The notes beneath the pieces are model-generated. The model ran no database searches. It worked only from the letters and a program-made list of their open reading frames with translations, and was not told the origin of the DNA. DNA of 35,103 bases. Origin: a virus. The DNA lies in IMG/VR virus record IMGVR_UViG_3300025135_000496, positions 1 to 35,103 of that record. One strand, 5' to 3'. A program made the position numbers and the translations under genes. Below, in pieces: positions 6,974 through 14,873 of the stretch (its first letter is position 1; every line of letters begins with the position of its first letter).

Positions 6974-7695
6974 TTATGGACATAGATGTTGTTTATTTTA
7001 ATATTCAGAAAAGTTACTCTCGTCATGCTGAATTGAGGTTCAGTCTAAGGTCGCTAGAAAAATATGTGTCAGGTATTAAAGATGTCTATGTAATCGGTTA
7101 TGCGCCTGAATGGTGCGAGAACATAGTGTTCATCAAGAAAAATGATCCTTACCATAAAAACAAAGATGCCAATATCATTCGCAAGATGATTCATTGTTGT
7201 CAGAATGATCAAATAAGTGATCCATTCTTATTTGTAAATGATGACCATTTTTTCAGCCAGCCAGTGAAAGCCGATAATTTTTTGTTCTATCATAAAGGCA
7301 CATTGTTTACTGATACTGTAAATGCCATGTATCGGCACAGAATAAACAGAACCAGAGAGTTATTGCTTGCGAAACAACTGCCTGTTTTTAATTATGATAT
7401 TCACACTCCTATTTTAATCCACAAAGAAAAATTACTAAATGCTTTTCAAGGCTTTGATTATATTGGTGATTATATAGTCATGAAAAGCTGGTACATGAAT
7501 AATTGGGAAGGATTTGACAAGGGCGTGGAAATAGTTGATTGTAAATTTAATTCTTCGGAAAGAAGAACTTTGTTAGAATTAAAGCCGAAAGTCAAAGCCA
7601 GACCTTGTTTTTCGGTTACTGATCAAATGTCTAAGCAAGTAATAAATCTCTTGCATTGCATGTATACTGAACCAAGTAAATACGAACAGGTGTGA
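6970..7695 (+). CDS. Stealth-like sugar or sugar-phosphate transferase
   Basis: This 241-residue protein carries blocks typical of the Stealth family, whose characterised members transfer sugar phosphates during capsule synthesis. It has DIDVVYFN at residues 4-11, ELRFSLRSLEKY at 21-32, DVYVIGYAPEW at 38-48 and LFVNDDHFFSQ at 87-97, containing the conserved Asp pair. It is shorter than full Stealth proteins, so it may have only the central catalytic region. The ATG at 6970 overlaps the previous stop (ATGA), and a second ATG two codons later could also serve. It is the last gene of the cassette and abuts the portal gene. A plain GT-A glycosyltransferase is the main alternative. Confidence 0.65.
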   Translation: MIMDIDVVYFNIQKSYSRHAELRFSLRSLEKYVSGIKDVYVIGYAPEWCENIVFIKKNDPYHKNKDANIIRKMIHCCQNDQISDPFLFVNDDHFFSQPVKADNFLFYHKGTLFTDTVNAMYRHRINRTRELLLAKQLPVFNYDIHTPILIHKEKLLNAFQGFDYIGDYIVMKSWYMNNWEGFDKGVEIVDCKFNSSERRTLLELKPKVKARPCFSVTDQMSKQVINLLHCMYTEPSKYEQV

Positions 7696-7697
7696 TA

Positions 7698-9422
7698 ATG
7701 AATGAACTTATGTTTTCTGACCAAGCTTTAGAAGCATTAGAACAGATACCAGATGATGTACTGCAACGCATTCAGTTTGCAATGCCGTGGCAAGAGCCGT
7801 CTGCTGATGAAATCAAGACACATAAGCCGAGAGTAGATGAAGATGGTTTCCCCTTAATAGGTGGAAAACATGGTTATGGCAACTTGCCTGAATTGCAGAT
7901 GATTTGTTGGGAAAAGTTCAATAAAAATCCCCAAATATCACTGCATGTCAGAGATATTATGGGTAGTTTGTGTGGGGCTGGATTTGAAGTTACTTCGGAA
8001 ATTGAAGAACTGAATGACACGATAGAAGAACTTTTTGAAGATGCTCGCAATAATTTATGGGTCAATCTGCCTAAGTATGTTGCCAGAGCAGAGGTTGAAG
8101 GCGAACTGTTCTTGCCGTTGGCTTGTCATAATGATGGTTTCGTAGAAATAGATTTCCTAGACCCCTCATCCTTAAATGGTGGTGAAAACGGTACAGGCAT
8201 AGTCTTTCACCCAACAAAAACCAATTTCGCATTAGGCTACCTGTTTTCAACTACAATCAATGATACTAAAGAAACCGTCTGTATACCTTCAATCAATATA
8301 GCCTACTTCCCAGAACTAAAACCAGTTCTTCAAAAACAACTCAAGAAATACACAGTTAATTTAAGTTTTTCAGAATCTAATGATAAACGGTTTAAAAGTC
8401 TTGGTGGTTTTTATCGGTTCATGATTAACTGGGATAAGGGATTTCTGACACCTAGAAATGTCAGTCACATCAGAACGACTATAGAATGGTTGAATTGGTA
8501 TGAAGAACTGAAGAAGTATGAGATTGATCATAAGAAATCGGCTGGATCTTATTTGTGGGTCGGTACTTTCACCGATCTGAAGGCTTTTCGGTTGTGGTTG
8601 TCTTTAAGTGAAACTGAACGAAAGGCTACTGGTCTGTTGCAGAAGAAAGCGCCTGGAGGCACATTGCTTGTGCCGCCGGGTATGGAATTTAAATGCGTAA
8701 ACCCGCAACTCCAGAAAATATCAGAACAAGACACTGACATTCTACAAATGGTCACTTCTGGCCTTGGTAAGCCTGAGGATGTTATGACGGGTATGGTTAG
8801 GGGCACACAGTCTGGGATACAGGCTGGACGTGGACCTGTTGTTGACCGTATTGTTAACGAGATTGAATACTTCAGGCGTTTTCTTCAACATACCTTTTTT
8901 AAGTCAATTTTTTATCTTAAACAGGAAATGGGTGTTCTGAAGAAGAATTTCAGGGTTCTTACGGTTGTTGGTTATGAGGATAAGATGAAGGAGGTTGAGG
9001 TTGTTGGTGTTGATGGTGAGGTGAAAAAAGTTAAGCAAGAGGTTAAGGAACCTAAAACTAAACTGAAGTACCGAAAACCCTATCAATTAATAGATTTCAG
9101 TTTCCCAACCACAGAAGTAAGCGACCTGCAAGGCAAAGCCAGAGCAATGCTTGGTGTGAAGCATGGTTCACTCGCTGAAACTCTTGGCATACCTAGAGAA
9201 GATATGGCTAAGAAACTTGGTTTTGGTAACTATAAGAAACTCAGATTGCGTAAATCTGAAGAAGATTTGAAATATCCAGCTTTATTGACAAATGTTGAAC
9301 AGGAATCTATACAGGAGAGAGCAGAGGGAGAAAGTCGGAAACCTCAGAATGTTGGCAAGAAAAATTCTAATGATCGGCAACGTGAAGCTGATGCAAAGAA
9401 AAAGCTAAATAGGAGATCGTAA
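7698..9422 (+). CDS. Portal protein
   Basis: This protein of about 574 residues would form the dodecameric ring at the capsid vertex through which DNA enters and to which the neck binds. Placement directly before the protease/scaffold gene and recognisable portal segments support this: an early NKNPQISLHVRDIMGSL helix region, a mid-protein block with RGTQSGIQAGRGP (about residue 370) and a following EIEYFRRFL helix. The C-terminus is highly charged (residues 510-574, rich in K, E, R and Q) and probably disordered. A GTG at 7692 overlaps the previous stop, but ATG 7698 is preferred because AGG at 7688-7690 is seven bases away. Confidence 0.8.
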   Translation: MNELMFSDQALEALEQIPDDVLQRIQFAMPWQEPSADEIKTHKPRVDEDGFPLIGGKHGYGNLPELQMICWEKFNKNPQISLHVRDIMGSLCGAGFEVTSEIEELNDTIEELFEDARNNLWVNLPKYVARAEVEGELFLPLACHNDGFVEIDFLDPSSLNGGENGTGIVFHPTKTNFALGYLFSTTINDTKETVCIPSINIAYFPELKPVLQKQLKKYTVNLSFSESNDKRFKSLGGFYRFMINWDKGFLTPRNVSHIRTTIEWLNWYEELKKYEIDHKKSAGSYLWVGTFTDLKAFRLWLSLSETERKATGLLQKKAPGGTLLVPPGMEFKCVNPQLQKISEQDTDILQMVTSGLGKPEDVMTGMVRGTQSGIQAGRGPVVDRIVNEIEYFRRFLQHTFFKSIFYLKQEMGVLKKNFRVLTVVGYEDKMKEVEVVGVDGEVKKVKQEVKEPKTKLKYRKPYQLIDFSFPTTEVSDLQGKARAMLGVKHGSLAETLGIPREDMAKKLGFGNYKKLRLRKSEEDLKYPALLTNVEQESIQERAEGESRKPQNVGKKNSNDRQREADAKKKLNRRS

Positions 9423-9423
9423 A

Positions 9424-10581
9424 ATGGAAAAAGTCATTTCTAAGGAGCAAAAGCAGGTTCCTAAGTCTGCCTTGTTTTTTGCAGATACAGCAGTTGTCGA
9501 ATTTGCTAATGCGGTAGAAGGGGAGTTAAAGAAAGGATCTATGCTTCTTTATTCAGGATCTAAGGTTGATCATTGGTATTGGGGGAAAACTATTATTGAT
9601 GTAGAAGGGATTGATTTTTCTCAGCACAAAAAATACCCAATACTAGAAAATCATGATACTGATAAGAAGATAGGTTTCTCTGATAAAGTAGAATTAAACA
9701 AAAATGTTTTTTTTCCTGAAATAAAGCTTCTCAGTAATGCCCACGCTGAGGAATTTTATAATAACGCTAGGGAAGGTTTTCCTTACCAAGCATCAATTTC
9801 TATTCGCCCAACCTTACTAGAGCGAGTAGAAAAGGAAGAATCCACCGAAGTAAACGGAATGAAACTCAAAGGCCCACTAACAGTGTTTAGGAAAAGTTTG
9901 TTCAGAGAAGGAAGTATCTGTGTCCATGGTGTAGATACGAAAACAGATTCTTCTGTGTTTGCTGAATCTGATGTTGATAATCTTGAATACGAGATTTTGT
10001 CATTTTCAGATGGAACACAATCTCTGAGTGACCACATTTTAACTAATCCAAATCAGGAGGATGTGATTATGGATTTGAAAGAACTGAAGGAAAAGTACCC
10101 AAACCTCGTAACAGAGGTTGAAAATTCAGTTAAAGAAGAAATGACCAAAGTTGTAGAGCAGAAAGATAAAGAGATTTCTGATCTGCAAACTCAGGTTGCT
10201 TCTCTTTCTGATGAAAAAACTGATTCAGCCAAGCGTATTGCAGACCTCGAAAAGAGGGAGGCTATTCGCACTGAGAAAGAAATGAAAGCCAGTGCTGATT
10301 CTGTACTGCAAGAAAAGCTTTCTCTGAGCAAAATACCCCAACGTCTGCATGAAAAAGTGACCAAGCATATCAATTACTCTGAATACGTGAAAGAAGGTGT
10401 GTTTGATAAGGCTGAATTTACTAAGGCTGTGGACGATGAGATTAAAGATTGGGAGTCTAATTTTGATTTTTCAGAACCAGTTGTGAAAGGCATTACTACT
10501 CATAAAGAGATAGACAATGTTGATCAAAGTGATTCTGATGCTGATGTTGACCGTCTGATGTCTTATCTGCCTAAACAATAA
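9424..10581 (+). CDS. Prohead protease fused to scaffold domain
   Basis: This 385-residue protein should process and shape the prohead. The N-terminal half looks like an S14/U35-type head maturation protease. ILENHDTDKKIGF places the likely catalytic His at 77, and YQASISIRP places Ser124 or Ser126 where the nucleophile is expected, followed by REGSICVHGVD. Residues 216-300 form a charged coiled coil (KEEMTKVVEQKDKEISDLQ) typical of scaffold proteins, with an acidic C-terminus. It starts two bases after the portal stop. The arrangement mirrors lambda C with Nu3 inside it, because a strong internal ribosome site precedes Met216. The catalytic assignments are by motif only. Confidence 0.75.
   Translation: MEKVISKEQKQVPKSALFFADTAVVEFANAVEGELKKGSMLLYSGSKVDHWYWGKTIIDVEGIDFSQHKKYPILENHDTDKKIGFSDKVELNKNVFFPEIKLLSNAHAEEFYNNAREGFPYQASISIRPTLLERVEKEESTEVNGMKLKGPLTVFRKSLFREGSICVHGVDTKTDSSVFAESDVDNLEYEILSFSDGTQSLSDHILTNPNQEDVIMDLKELKEKYPNLVTEVENSVKEEMTKVVEQKDKEISDLQTQVASLSDEKTDSAKRIADLEKREAIRTEKEMKASADSVLQEKLSLSKIPQRLHEKVTKHINYSEYVKEGVFDKAEFTKAVDDEIKDWESNFDFSEPVVKGITTHKEIDNVDQSDSDADVDRLMSYLPKQ
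10069..10581 (+). CDS. Nested scaffold protein (internal in-frame start)
   Basis: An in-frame ATG at 10069 lies eight bases after a perfect AGGAGG (10055-10060). It would give a separate 170-residue protein starting MDLKELKEKYPNLVTEVEN, which is how free-standing phage scaffold proteins commonly begin. It is the C-terminal coiled-coil part of the protease gene, so protease-scaffold and free scaffold would share a C-terminus. Lambda makes Nu3 from within C in the same way. The ribosome site and the protein-start resemblance are seen in the sequence; separate production is inferred. Confidence 0.65.
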   Translation: MDLKELKEKYPNLVTEVENSVKEEMTKVVEQKDKEISDLQTQVASLSDEKTDSAKRIADLEKREAIRTEKEMKASADSVLQEKLSLSKIPQRLHEKVTKHINYSEYVKEGVFDKAEFTKAVDDEIKDWESNFDFSEPVVKGITTHKEIDNVDQSDSDADVDRLMSYLPKQ

Positions 10582-10605
10582 ATATTAATTTAGGAGGATT
10601 GTAAT

Positions 10606-11271
10606 ATGCCTATAGGAATTGGAAAAACTACTGCTGGTAGAGCAGGTAATGTGCCACAGGTCAACATTACTGGCTACCACAGAGAAGTACAAAAAAGGCT
10701 TTTCTACTCCCGCAGAGAACAGGCTTTGCTTCTTGAAAAGACTGTTCGGGGCGGGTTTGGCAATTTGGAAATGGGCCAGGTAATGACTGAGGTTTATGTT
10801 GATGGAACAGCGGTCAGGGATTTCATTGTGCCTTATGGTGCTAACGGTAAAGCACTGCTTCTGGCTAACGCCACAAGTGGTCAGGCAACATTGACTATTG
10901 ATGGTGATGAAGCCGCCTGTTTTGCTGTTGGTGATCTGGTCAATGTTGGTGACAGCAATTCAAATGCCAATTATGAGATTGATGACATTTCAATCACAGA
11001 TGGCGTTGCTACTATTACTGTTACTGGTACTTGGGCTGAACATTACACTACTGCTAGGGATGCTTGGATTCAACATAGGAGAGGCGGAAAGTTCTATGTG
11101 ATGGATCAGCATGTGGATGCTGGTGGTGGAGATGCTGGTGTCGAAGGCGCACTGACTTCCGTAGTTATTGCCAATGCTGTTCTGTACCAGGATGCTGTTA
11201 TTGGTTGGGACAGTGATGTTGCTACTAACATGAACGCTTTAACAGATGGCGTTTATTACGTAATTAGATAA
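10606..11271 (+). CDS. Putative capsid decoration protein
   Basis: This 221-residue protein lies between scaffold and major capsid genes, where lambda has decoration protein D, so I infer a capsid-stabilising surface protein. Residues 43-80 (EKTVRGGFGNLEMGQVMTE and on) resemble the N-terminal part of phage head decoration proteins. Residues 88-156 form a beta-rich module with a central FAVGDLVNVGD that also appears in the capsid and a tail protein of this window. AGGAGG at 10592-10597 sits eight bases before the ATG, which predicts high expression. There is no signal peptide. Confidence 0.6.
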   Translation: MPIGIGKTTAGRAGNVPQVNITGYHREVQKRLFYSRREQALLLEKTVRGGFGNLEMGQVMTEVYVDGTAVRDFIVPYGANGKALLLANATSGQATLTIDGDEAACFAVGDLVNVGDSNSNANYEIDDISITDGVATITVTGTWAEHYTTARDAWIQHRRGGKFYVMDQHVDAGGGDAGVEGALTSVVIANAVLYQDAVIGWDSDVATNMNALTDGVYYVIR

Positions 11272-11284
11272 GGAGGTCGTTACT

Positions 11285-12538
11285 ATGGCTAAAGGTGTAA
11301 ATATTTTTAAACTTGAAACTCTTAACAAGTTTATACAAAAGCTTCCAAGACAGGAAAATCTGCTTTTTATAAACTTGTTTCCAACCGATCAGTATCCTTC
11401 AGATACTATTCGTTGGATGGTGGAGTACGGTTCTGTAGGAATGACCCCCTTTGTTGCTCCGGGTTCTCCGGCTCCTAATGTTGGGGATGAGCAGTTCTAC
11501 AGTGAAGGTTCAGCAGTTGCCGCATACTGGAAAGAAAAAACCTTTCTTGATGAAGTAATTCTGAATAACCTTCGTGAACCTCTGACTGAGCAGACTTACT
11601 ATACCGCTGAAAAACAGATTGCTCGTAAAATTCAAAGACTCAGAGCAAGATGTGACCGCAGAAAAGAGTGGATGATTTCTCAGATGTTGTTCAATCATTC
11701 TTTCTCTTACCAGATTAAGGGTGGGACTAAGTTCACTGTCAATTACAATGTGCCTTCACAGAATAAACAATCTTTGTCTGGTAATGATTACTGGCAGAGA
11801 TCAAATGGTGTTAAAGGTTCAACTGCTACACCTATTAAAGATGTGTTCGCTTTTCGTAAAGAGTATGTTGATGAGTTGGGACGTGAACCGGAATACTGCG
11901 TTATCACCAGTGATATGCTGACTTATTGGATGTTTGATACTGCTTTGCAGGATCTTCTGAAGAAATCAGCTTTTGGTGAAGGCGACCTGTTCACAAACCC
12001 ACAAGGCGTATTCTCAAAACTGCTCGGTCTTGGCAATCTTATTGTTTATGATGAGTTCTTTGACATTGCTTCTTGGACTACTGGAAATATTACTGGTGGT
12101 TCTTCTACTACTGTTACTGTTGAAGAAATCACTGATTTTGTGCCTGGACCTTGTCGTGTTTACAATATGTCTGAAATGTTCACCTATGAAACTGCTGAGA
12201 TTACCGCAGTCAACTACGCTACAAACACTCTTTCTTTTGCTGACGCTATTACCAATTCTTATTCTTCAGGTAAGTGCAGAATCGCTTTGAGAAAGAAATT
12301 TGCGGCAGATGACAAACTGATGTTCTTCTCTAAGTCTGTTGAAGGTGAAACTATTGCTGAGTTTATGGAAGCACCTTTTGGTCTTAACAGGAACTGGGGC
12401 ATGTATGGCGATACCAAGACTGAATGGGATCCTGATGGTCTGTGGATGAGGATTCAGAATAAGGGTCTGCCTGTCATGTACTGGCCTAATGCTGTTATGA
12501 CTTTCAAGGTTTTTGAAACTGAAAGTGGTTCGCCATAA
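11285..12538 (+). CDS. Major capsid protein (lambda gpE-like)
   Basis: This 417-residue protein is the probable shell subunit, HK97 fold. Gene order after portal, protease/scaffold and decoration, together with sequence character, point to the lambda gpE family: an early FVAPGSPAPNVG (residues 56-67), EKQIARKIQRLRARCDRRKE in the spine helix region (109-128), VITSDMLTYWM at 206-216, and a C-terminal GLPVMYWPNAVMTFKV. A Gly/Ser/Thr-rich beta module interrupts the fold at about residues 265-336. The ribosome site AAGGAGGT (11270-11277) is a full match to the 16S anti-SD and overlaps the previous stop. A strong hairpin follows just inside the next gene. Confidence 0.85.
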   Translation: MAKGVNIFKLETLNKFIQKLPRQENLLFINLFPTDQYPSDTIRWMVEYGSVGMTPFVAPGSPAPNVGDEQFYSEGSAVAAYWKEKTFLDEVILNNLREPLTEQTYYTAEKQIARKIQRLRARCDRRKEWMISQMLFNHSFSYQIKGGTKFTVNYNVPSQNKQSLSGNDYWQRSNGVKGSTATPIKDVFAFRKEYVDELGREPEYCVITSDMLTYWMFDTALQDLLKKSAFGEGDLFTNPQGVFSKLLGLGNLIVYDEFFDIASWTTGNITGGSSTTVTVEEITDFVPGPCRVYNMSEMFTYETAEITAVNYATNTLSFADAITNSYSSGKCRIALRKKFAADDKLMFFSKSVEGETIAEFMEAPFGLNRNWGMYGDTKTEWDPDGLWMRIQNKGLPVMYWPNAVMTFKVFETESGSP

Positions 12539-12564
12539 ACAGTGATAAATAAGGAGTCAATCTT

Positions 12565-12981
12565 ATGAAAATAAGAAAATTGGAAGCGTTGTACACTATT
12601 AGAACGTCTAAAGGTAAAATCGCCAAGGGAGTTTATTCTGTAGACTCCCTTGGTGGTATTCCAAAAGTTCTGCTTGAAGAAGCTAAAAGAGGCGCAAGCA
12701 CGGTTCGTGTGTTGTCTTATGATAAAGAGGTCGAAGAAGTTGTTGAGGCACAACCTGAAGGCCGTGAAGCAGGGGAAATGACGATGCTTGATGGTGGTGA
12801 AGGTAGTGTGAATTTGAATGAAGAACCAGAAGAAATTGAACCTGAACCTGAACCTGAAGCTGAAGAAGAAGAAATTGAACCTGAACCTGAAGTTAAACCT
12901 AAGATTAAACCAAGAGCAAAACCTAAAGCAGAACCAAAAGAAAAACCTGTAAGACGTGTTACTCGCAAGAAAAAGGAGTAA
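12565..12981 (+). CDS. Protein with acidic-then-basic low-complexity tail
   Basis: I do not recognise this 138-residue protein. Residues 1-50 look folded (MKIRKLEALYTIRTSKGKI, then GGIPKVLLEEAKRGA) and resemble a small beta-alpha domain. Residues 80-110 are Glu/Pro repeats (EPEPEPEAEEEEIEPEPE). Residues 111-138 switch to Lys/Pro/Arg repeats ending VRRVTRKKKE. Its place just after the capsid gene is that of lambda FI, an accessory packaging protein, but there is no sequence similarity I can see. The charge switch suggests a flexible linker that can bind both a basic partner and DNA. A GGAG lies before its ATG. Confidence 0.6.
   Translation: MKIRKLEALYTIRTSKGKIAKGVYSVDSLGGIPKVLLEEAKRGASTVRVLSYDKEVEEVVEAQPEGREAGEMTMLDGGEGSVNLNEEPEEIEPEPEPEAEEEEIEPEPEVKPKIKPRAKPKAEPKEKPVRRVTRKKKE
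12621..12655 (+). other. Strong stem-loop just downstream of the capsid gene
   Basis: CCAAGGGAGT at 12623-12632 pairs perfectly with ACTCCCTTGG at 12644-12653 around an 11-base loop. The stem extends outward by a G-U and a C-G pair. It lies inside codons 20-30 of the gene after the capsid gene. There is no T-tract after it, so it is not a canonical terminator. It could block 3' exonucleases and raise capsid mRNA level, or slow the next gene's translation. Confidence 0.55.
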
Positions 12982-12984
12982 ATC

Positions 12985-13428
12985 GTGATTTCTACCAGAG
13001 CAGAGTTACAAGAGATTGTTTTCGCTAGAATTGGCGAAGCGGCTGATCTATTGAGAGGCGATTATGAAGATGATGTTGATCATGATGTTGGTTACGCTGT
13101 AGCTACTGCAATTCTGGAACTTAACTTGACGTTCCCCCTCAACAACAGCACTTTAGAATATTGGGCTATTGAGAGGGGGAAACGTCATTGTTATGATATT
13201 ATAAGGTCTGGTGCGGCTAAAAAGTTTCGATACAAACAGATTCACATGCAACAAAGGTTTGAACAGTTCAATGTTTTGATTGAAAAAATGGATGCTGATT
13301 ATATGTATGCTCTTGAAACCAATGCGGTTCTGGCTGGCATTGATGGAGCAATGTTTACTACATATATTAAAGCAGGTTTTGTTTACGATGAATACGGCAA
13401 TGATGTTACTCATAAATTGAGGCAGTAA
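12985..13428 (+). CDS. Putative head-tail connector (head completion) protein
   Basis: This 147-residue, largely helical protein probably binds below the portal. The start is GTG at 12985, supported by AAAAGGAG at 12971-12978. Residues 1-60 (ISTRAELQEIVFARIGEAAD...) have the helical pattern of gp6/gp15-type adaptor proteins, and its position after the capsid group and before neck and tail genes supports that. Its DNA contains an unusually GC-rich inverted repeat (13128-13186). No catalytic motif is seen. Confidence 0.5.
   Translation: MISTRAELQEIVFARIGEAADLLRGDYEDDVDHDVGYAVATAILELNLTFPLNNSTLEYWAIERGKRHCYDIIRSGAAKKFRYKQIHMQQRFEQFNVLIEKMDADYMYALETNAVLAGIDGAMFTTYIKAGFVYDEYGNDVTHKLRQ
13128..13186 (+). 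other. GC-rich inverted repeat inside a coding region
   Basis: GACGTTCCCCCTC (13128-13140) is complementary to GAGGGGG-A-AACGTC (13173-13186), giving 13 base pairs with a single bulged A and a 32-base loop. It lies within the connector gene, where coding sequence could have tolerated other codons. No T-tract follows. Possible roles are mRNA processing, a protein-binding site, or chance. Confidence 0.45.
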
Positions 13429-13429
13429 A

Positions 13430-14095
13430 ATGAGCAGTGTTGGTCGTGATATAGCTGAAGTTTTTAATGATGTTGGTGCTAAAGTCTTTATAAATGAAAC
13501 ACCAACATTTGATTATATTGATTCAGATTTAAACACACAAGTATCAAACCCATTCATCAGAGAACACATGATTGAGGCTACATTGCCTTATGACACTATC
13601 ATTCAGCCTGGGGATATTATAAATTTTGAAGCTACACAACAGAGATTTTTAGTTGTTAATTATATACCAGATGTATTTGAAAATGAAGTGGCGGCTATAA
13701 GTGCCACTATTTATAAGTGCAATGTCTACGGTTATTTCTATCGAGAGAAAGAAATAGCGGCAGATGATAATACACCGATGAATTTTAAGTATAAACGGCA
13801 GGTTTGTTGGGAATTGGTTGATCAGAATTATTTAGTTTTCACTTCAGCATTGAGAGGGAATACTTCTGAAATGCTTGGAACACAAGATTTTGGCGATATT
13901 GTAGTCAAACGGCATATTGTCTATCTTCCTTCCTCCATGAATATTAAAACTAAAGACAGGCTTTATATTGACGATACTGAATACTATCAAGTCGGCAATG
14001 TTGAAAAACGCCGTTTTAATAATGTAATGGTCATTTCTTTGCATGAAGATACCAGACACGTGAATTACTGTTCTGGTGAAGGTGGTTCTTCTTAA
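13430..14095 (+). CDS. Putative head-tail joining (stopper) protein
   Basis: This 221-residue protein is assigned by position, between the connector and the tail completion protein, where phages encode the stopper or neck proteins. It is beta-rich. The N-terminal part (VGAKVFINETPTFDYIDSD) and the QPGDIINFEATQQRFLV block (residues 58-74) resemble the small beta-barrel of phage head closure proteins, and a second GD-type block (MNIKTKDRLYIDDTEYYQV) near 165-190 repeats that pattern. This may mean two tandem barrels and would explain the larger than usual size. It ends with TAATG, sharing one base with the next start. Confidence 0.5.
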   Translation: MSSVGRDIAEVFNDVGAKVFINETPTFDYIDSDLNTQVSNPFIREHMIEATLPYDTIIQPGDIINFEATQQRFLVVNYIPDVFENEVAAISATIYKCNVYGYFYREKEIAADDNTPMNFKYKRQVCWELVDQNYLVFTSALRGNTSEMLGTQDFGDIVVKRHIVYLPSSMNIKTKDRLYIDDTEYYQVGNVEKRRFNNVMVISLHEDTRHVNYCSGEGGSS

Positions 14096-14646
14096 TGGCT
14101 AATATCGGCACAAGAATTTTTAATATCAATGTTAAAGGTTTAGAAAGCCTTGAAAGATATGCCGCTAAATTACGTCATTATTATATTGATGTTTCTGACT
14201 CAGGTAAAGCCAGATTAAGCAGTTCAGCCGCCAGTGCTTTTTTGACTTATGTCAGAAATGCTTTTTTAACTGGCAAGTATGCTGGGAGAGTGCCTGGGCC
14301 TAAGAGCAGTTATGCTAAACAGTTTAGTGGTGTGCCGGGTGTTAAAACAGGAGAAATGGTTGGTGCTTTTGCCAAGTTCAGATCAAGGGCAGGTGGAGAC
14401 CCAACTCGCCGTGGTCACGTAGTAGGCATAGATGCTTCTCAAGTCAGACAGTCAGGCCCACTTCATCTGCGTTTAGAAGGCTTTACTTATGGCATCAAAA
14501 AGCATGATCAACCTGCCAGACCAATATTTATTTATGCTTTTCAAGATTTCGTAAAAGAAGAATTTCCAGCAATATTGCATTCATTCGATCCAATAATTCA
14601 AGGTTTCGGTGGTGCAGTTAAATATGGTGCATTTGAGAGAAAATAA
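14095..14646 (+). CDS. Tail completion / minor tail protein (HK97 gp10-like)
   Basis: This 183-residue protein resembles the HK97 gp10/lambda Z class, which completes the upper end of the tail so that it can join the head. Typical traits are a basic, helical N-terminal half with a Gly/Ser-rich loop (GRVPGPKSSYAKQFSGVPG, residues 64-82), a KTGEMVGAFAKF strand, and the family ending QPARPIFIYAFQDF with its PARPI motif (about 145-150). It starts on the stop of the preceding gene, indicating coupled translation. Confidence 0.6.
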   Translation: MANIGTRIFNINVKGLESLERYAAKLRHYYIDVSDSGKARLSSSAASAFLTYVRNAFLTGKYAGRVPGPKSSYAKQFSGVPGVKTGEMVGAFAKFRSRAGGDPTRRGHVVGIDASQVRQSGPLHLRLEGFTYGIKKHDQPARPIFIYAFQDFVKEEFPAILHSFDPIIQGFGGAVKYGAFERK

Positions 14647-14648
14647 TT

Positions 14649-14873
14649 ATGCCAGCAATCATATCAATTGAATCAAGAGATATTTTTTTTATTACTGAGT
14701 TTTCTTTTAAAGAACTGAAGATGATTTGTGATGCTATGGATATGGTGACGATTGATTTTGATGCAACTAAACCAGAGCAGGTTGAAGCAAAAGATTATTT
14801 TGTTGGTGATTTTTACTTATTCATTAAAGAGATAGTGGAAAAATACGAAAATGTTGAATCCAACAATAAGTGA
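14649..14873 (+). CDS. Small protein of unknown function
   Basis: I do not recognise this 74-residue acidic protein. It is a mix of strands and helices (SIESRDIFFITEFSFKELK at residues 6-24), with no cysteines in pairs, no membrane segment and no signal peptide. It starts two bases after the previous stop without a clear ribosome site and overlaps the next gene by 23 bp, so it is probably translated by coupling. Its placement inside the neck and tail-terminator genes suggests a virion assembly role. Confidence 0.5.
   Translation: MPAIISIESRDIFFITEFSFKELKMICDAMDMVTIDFDATKPEQVEAKDYFVGDFYLFIKEIVEKYENVESNNK

Noticed and set aside
12717-12968. Minus-strand open frame rich in Ser/Gly
   Set aside because: It is the antisense of the Glu/Pro repeat tail and has no start signals or recognisable domain.
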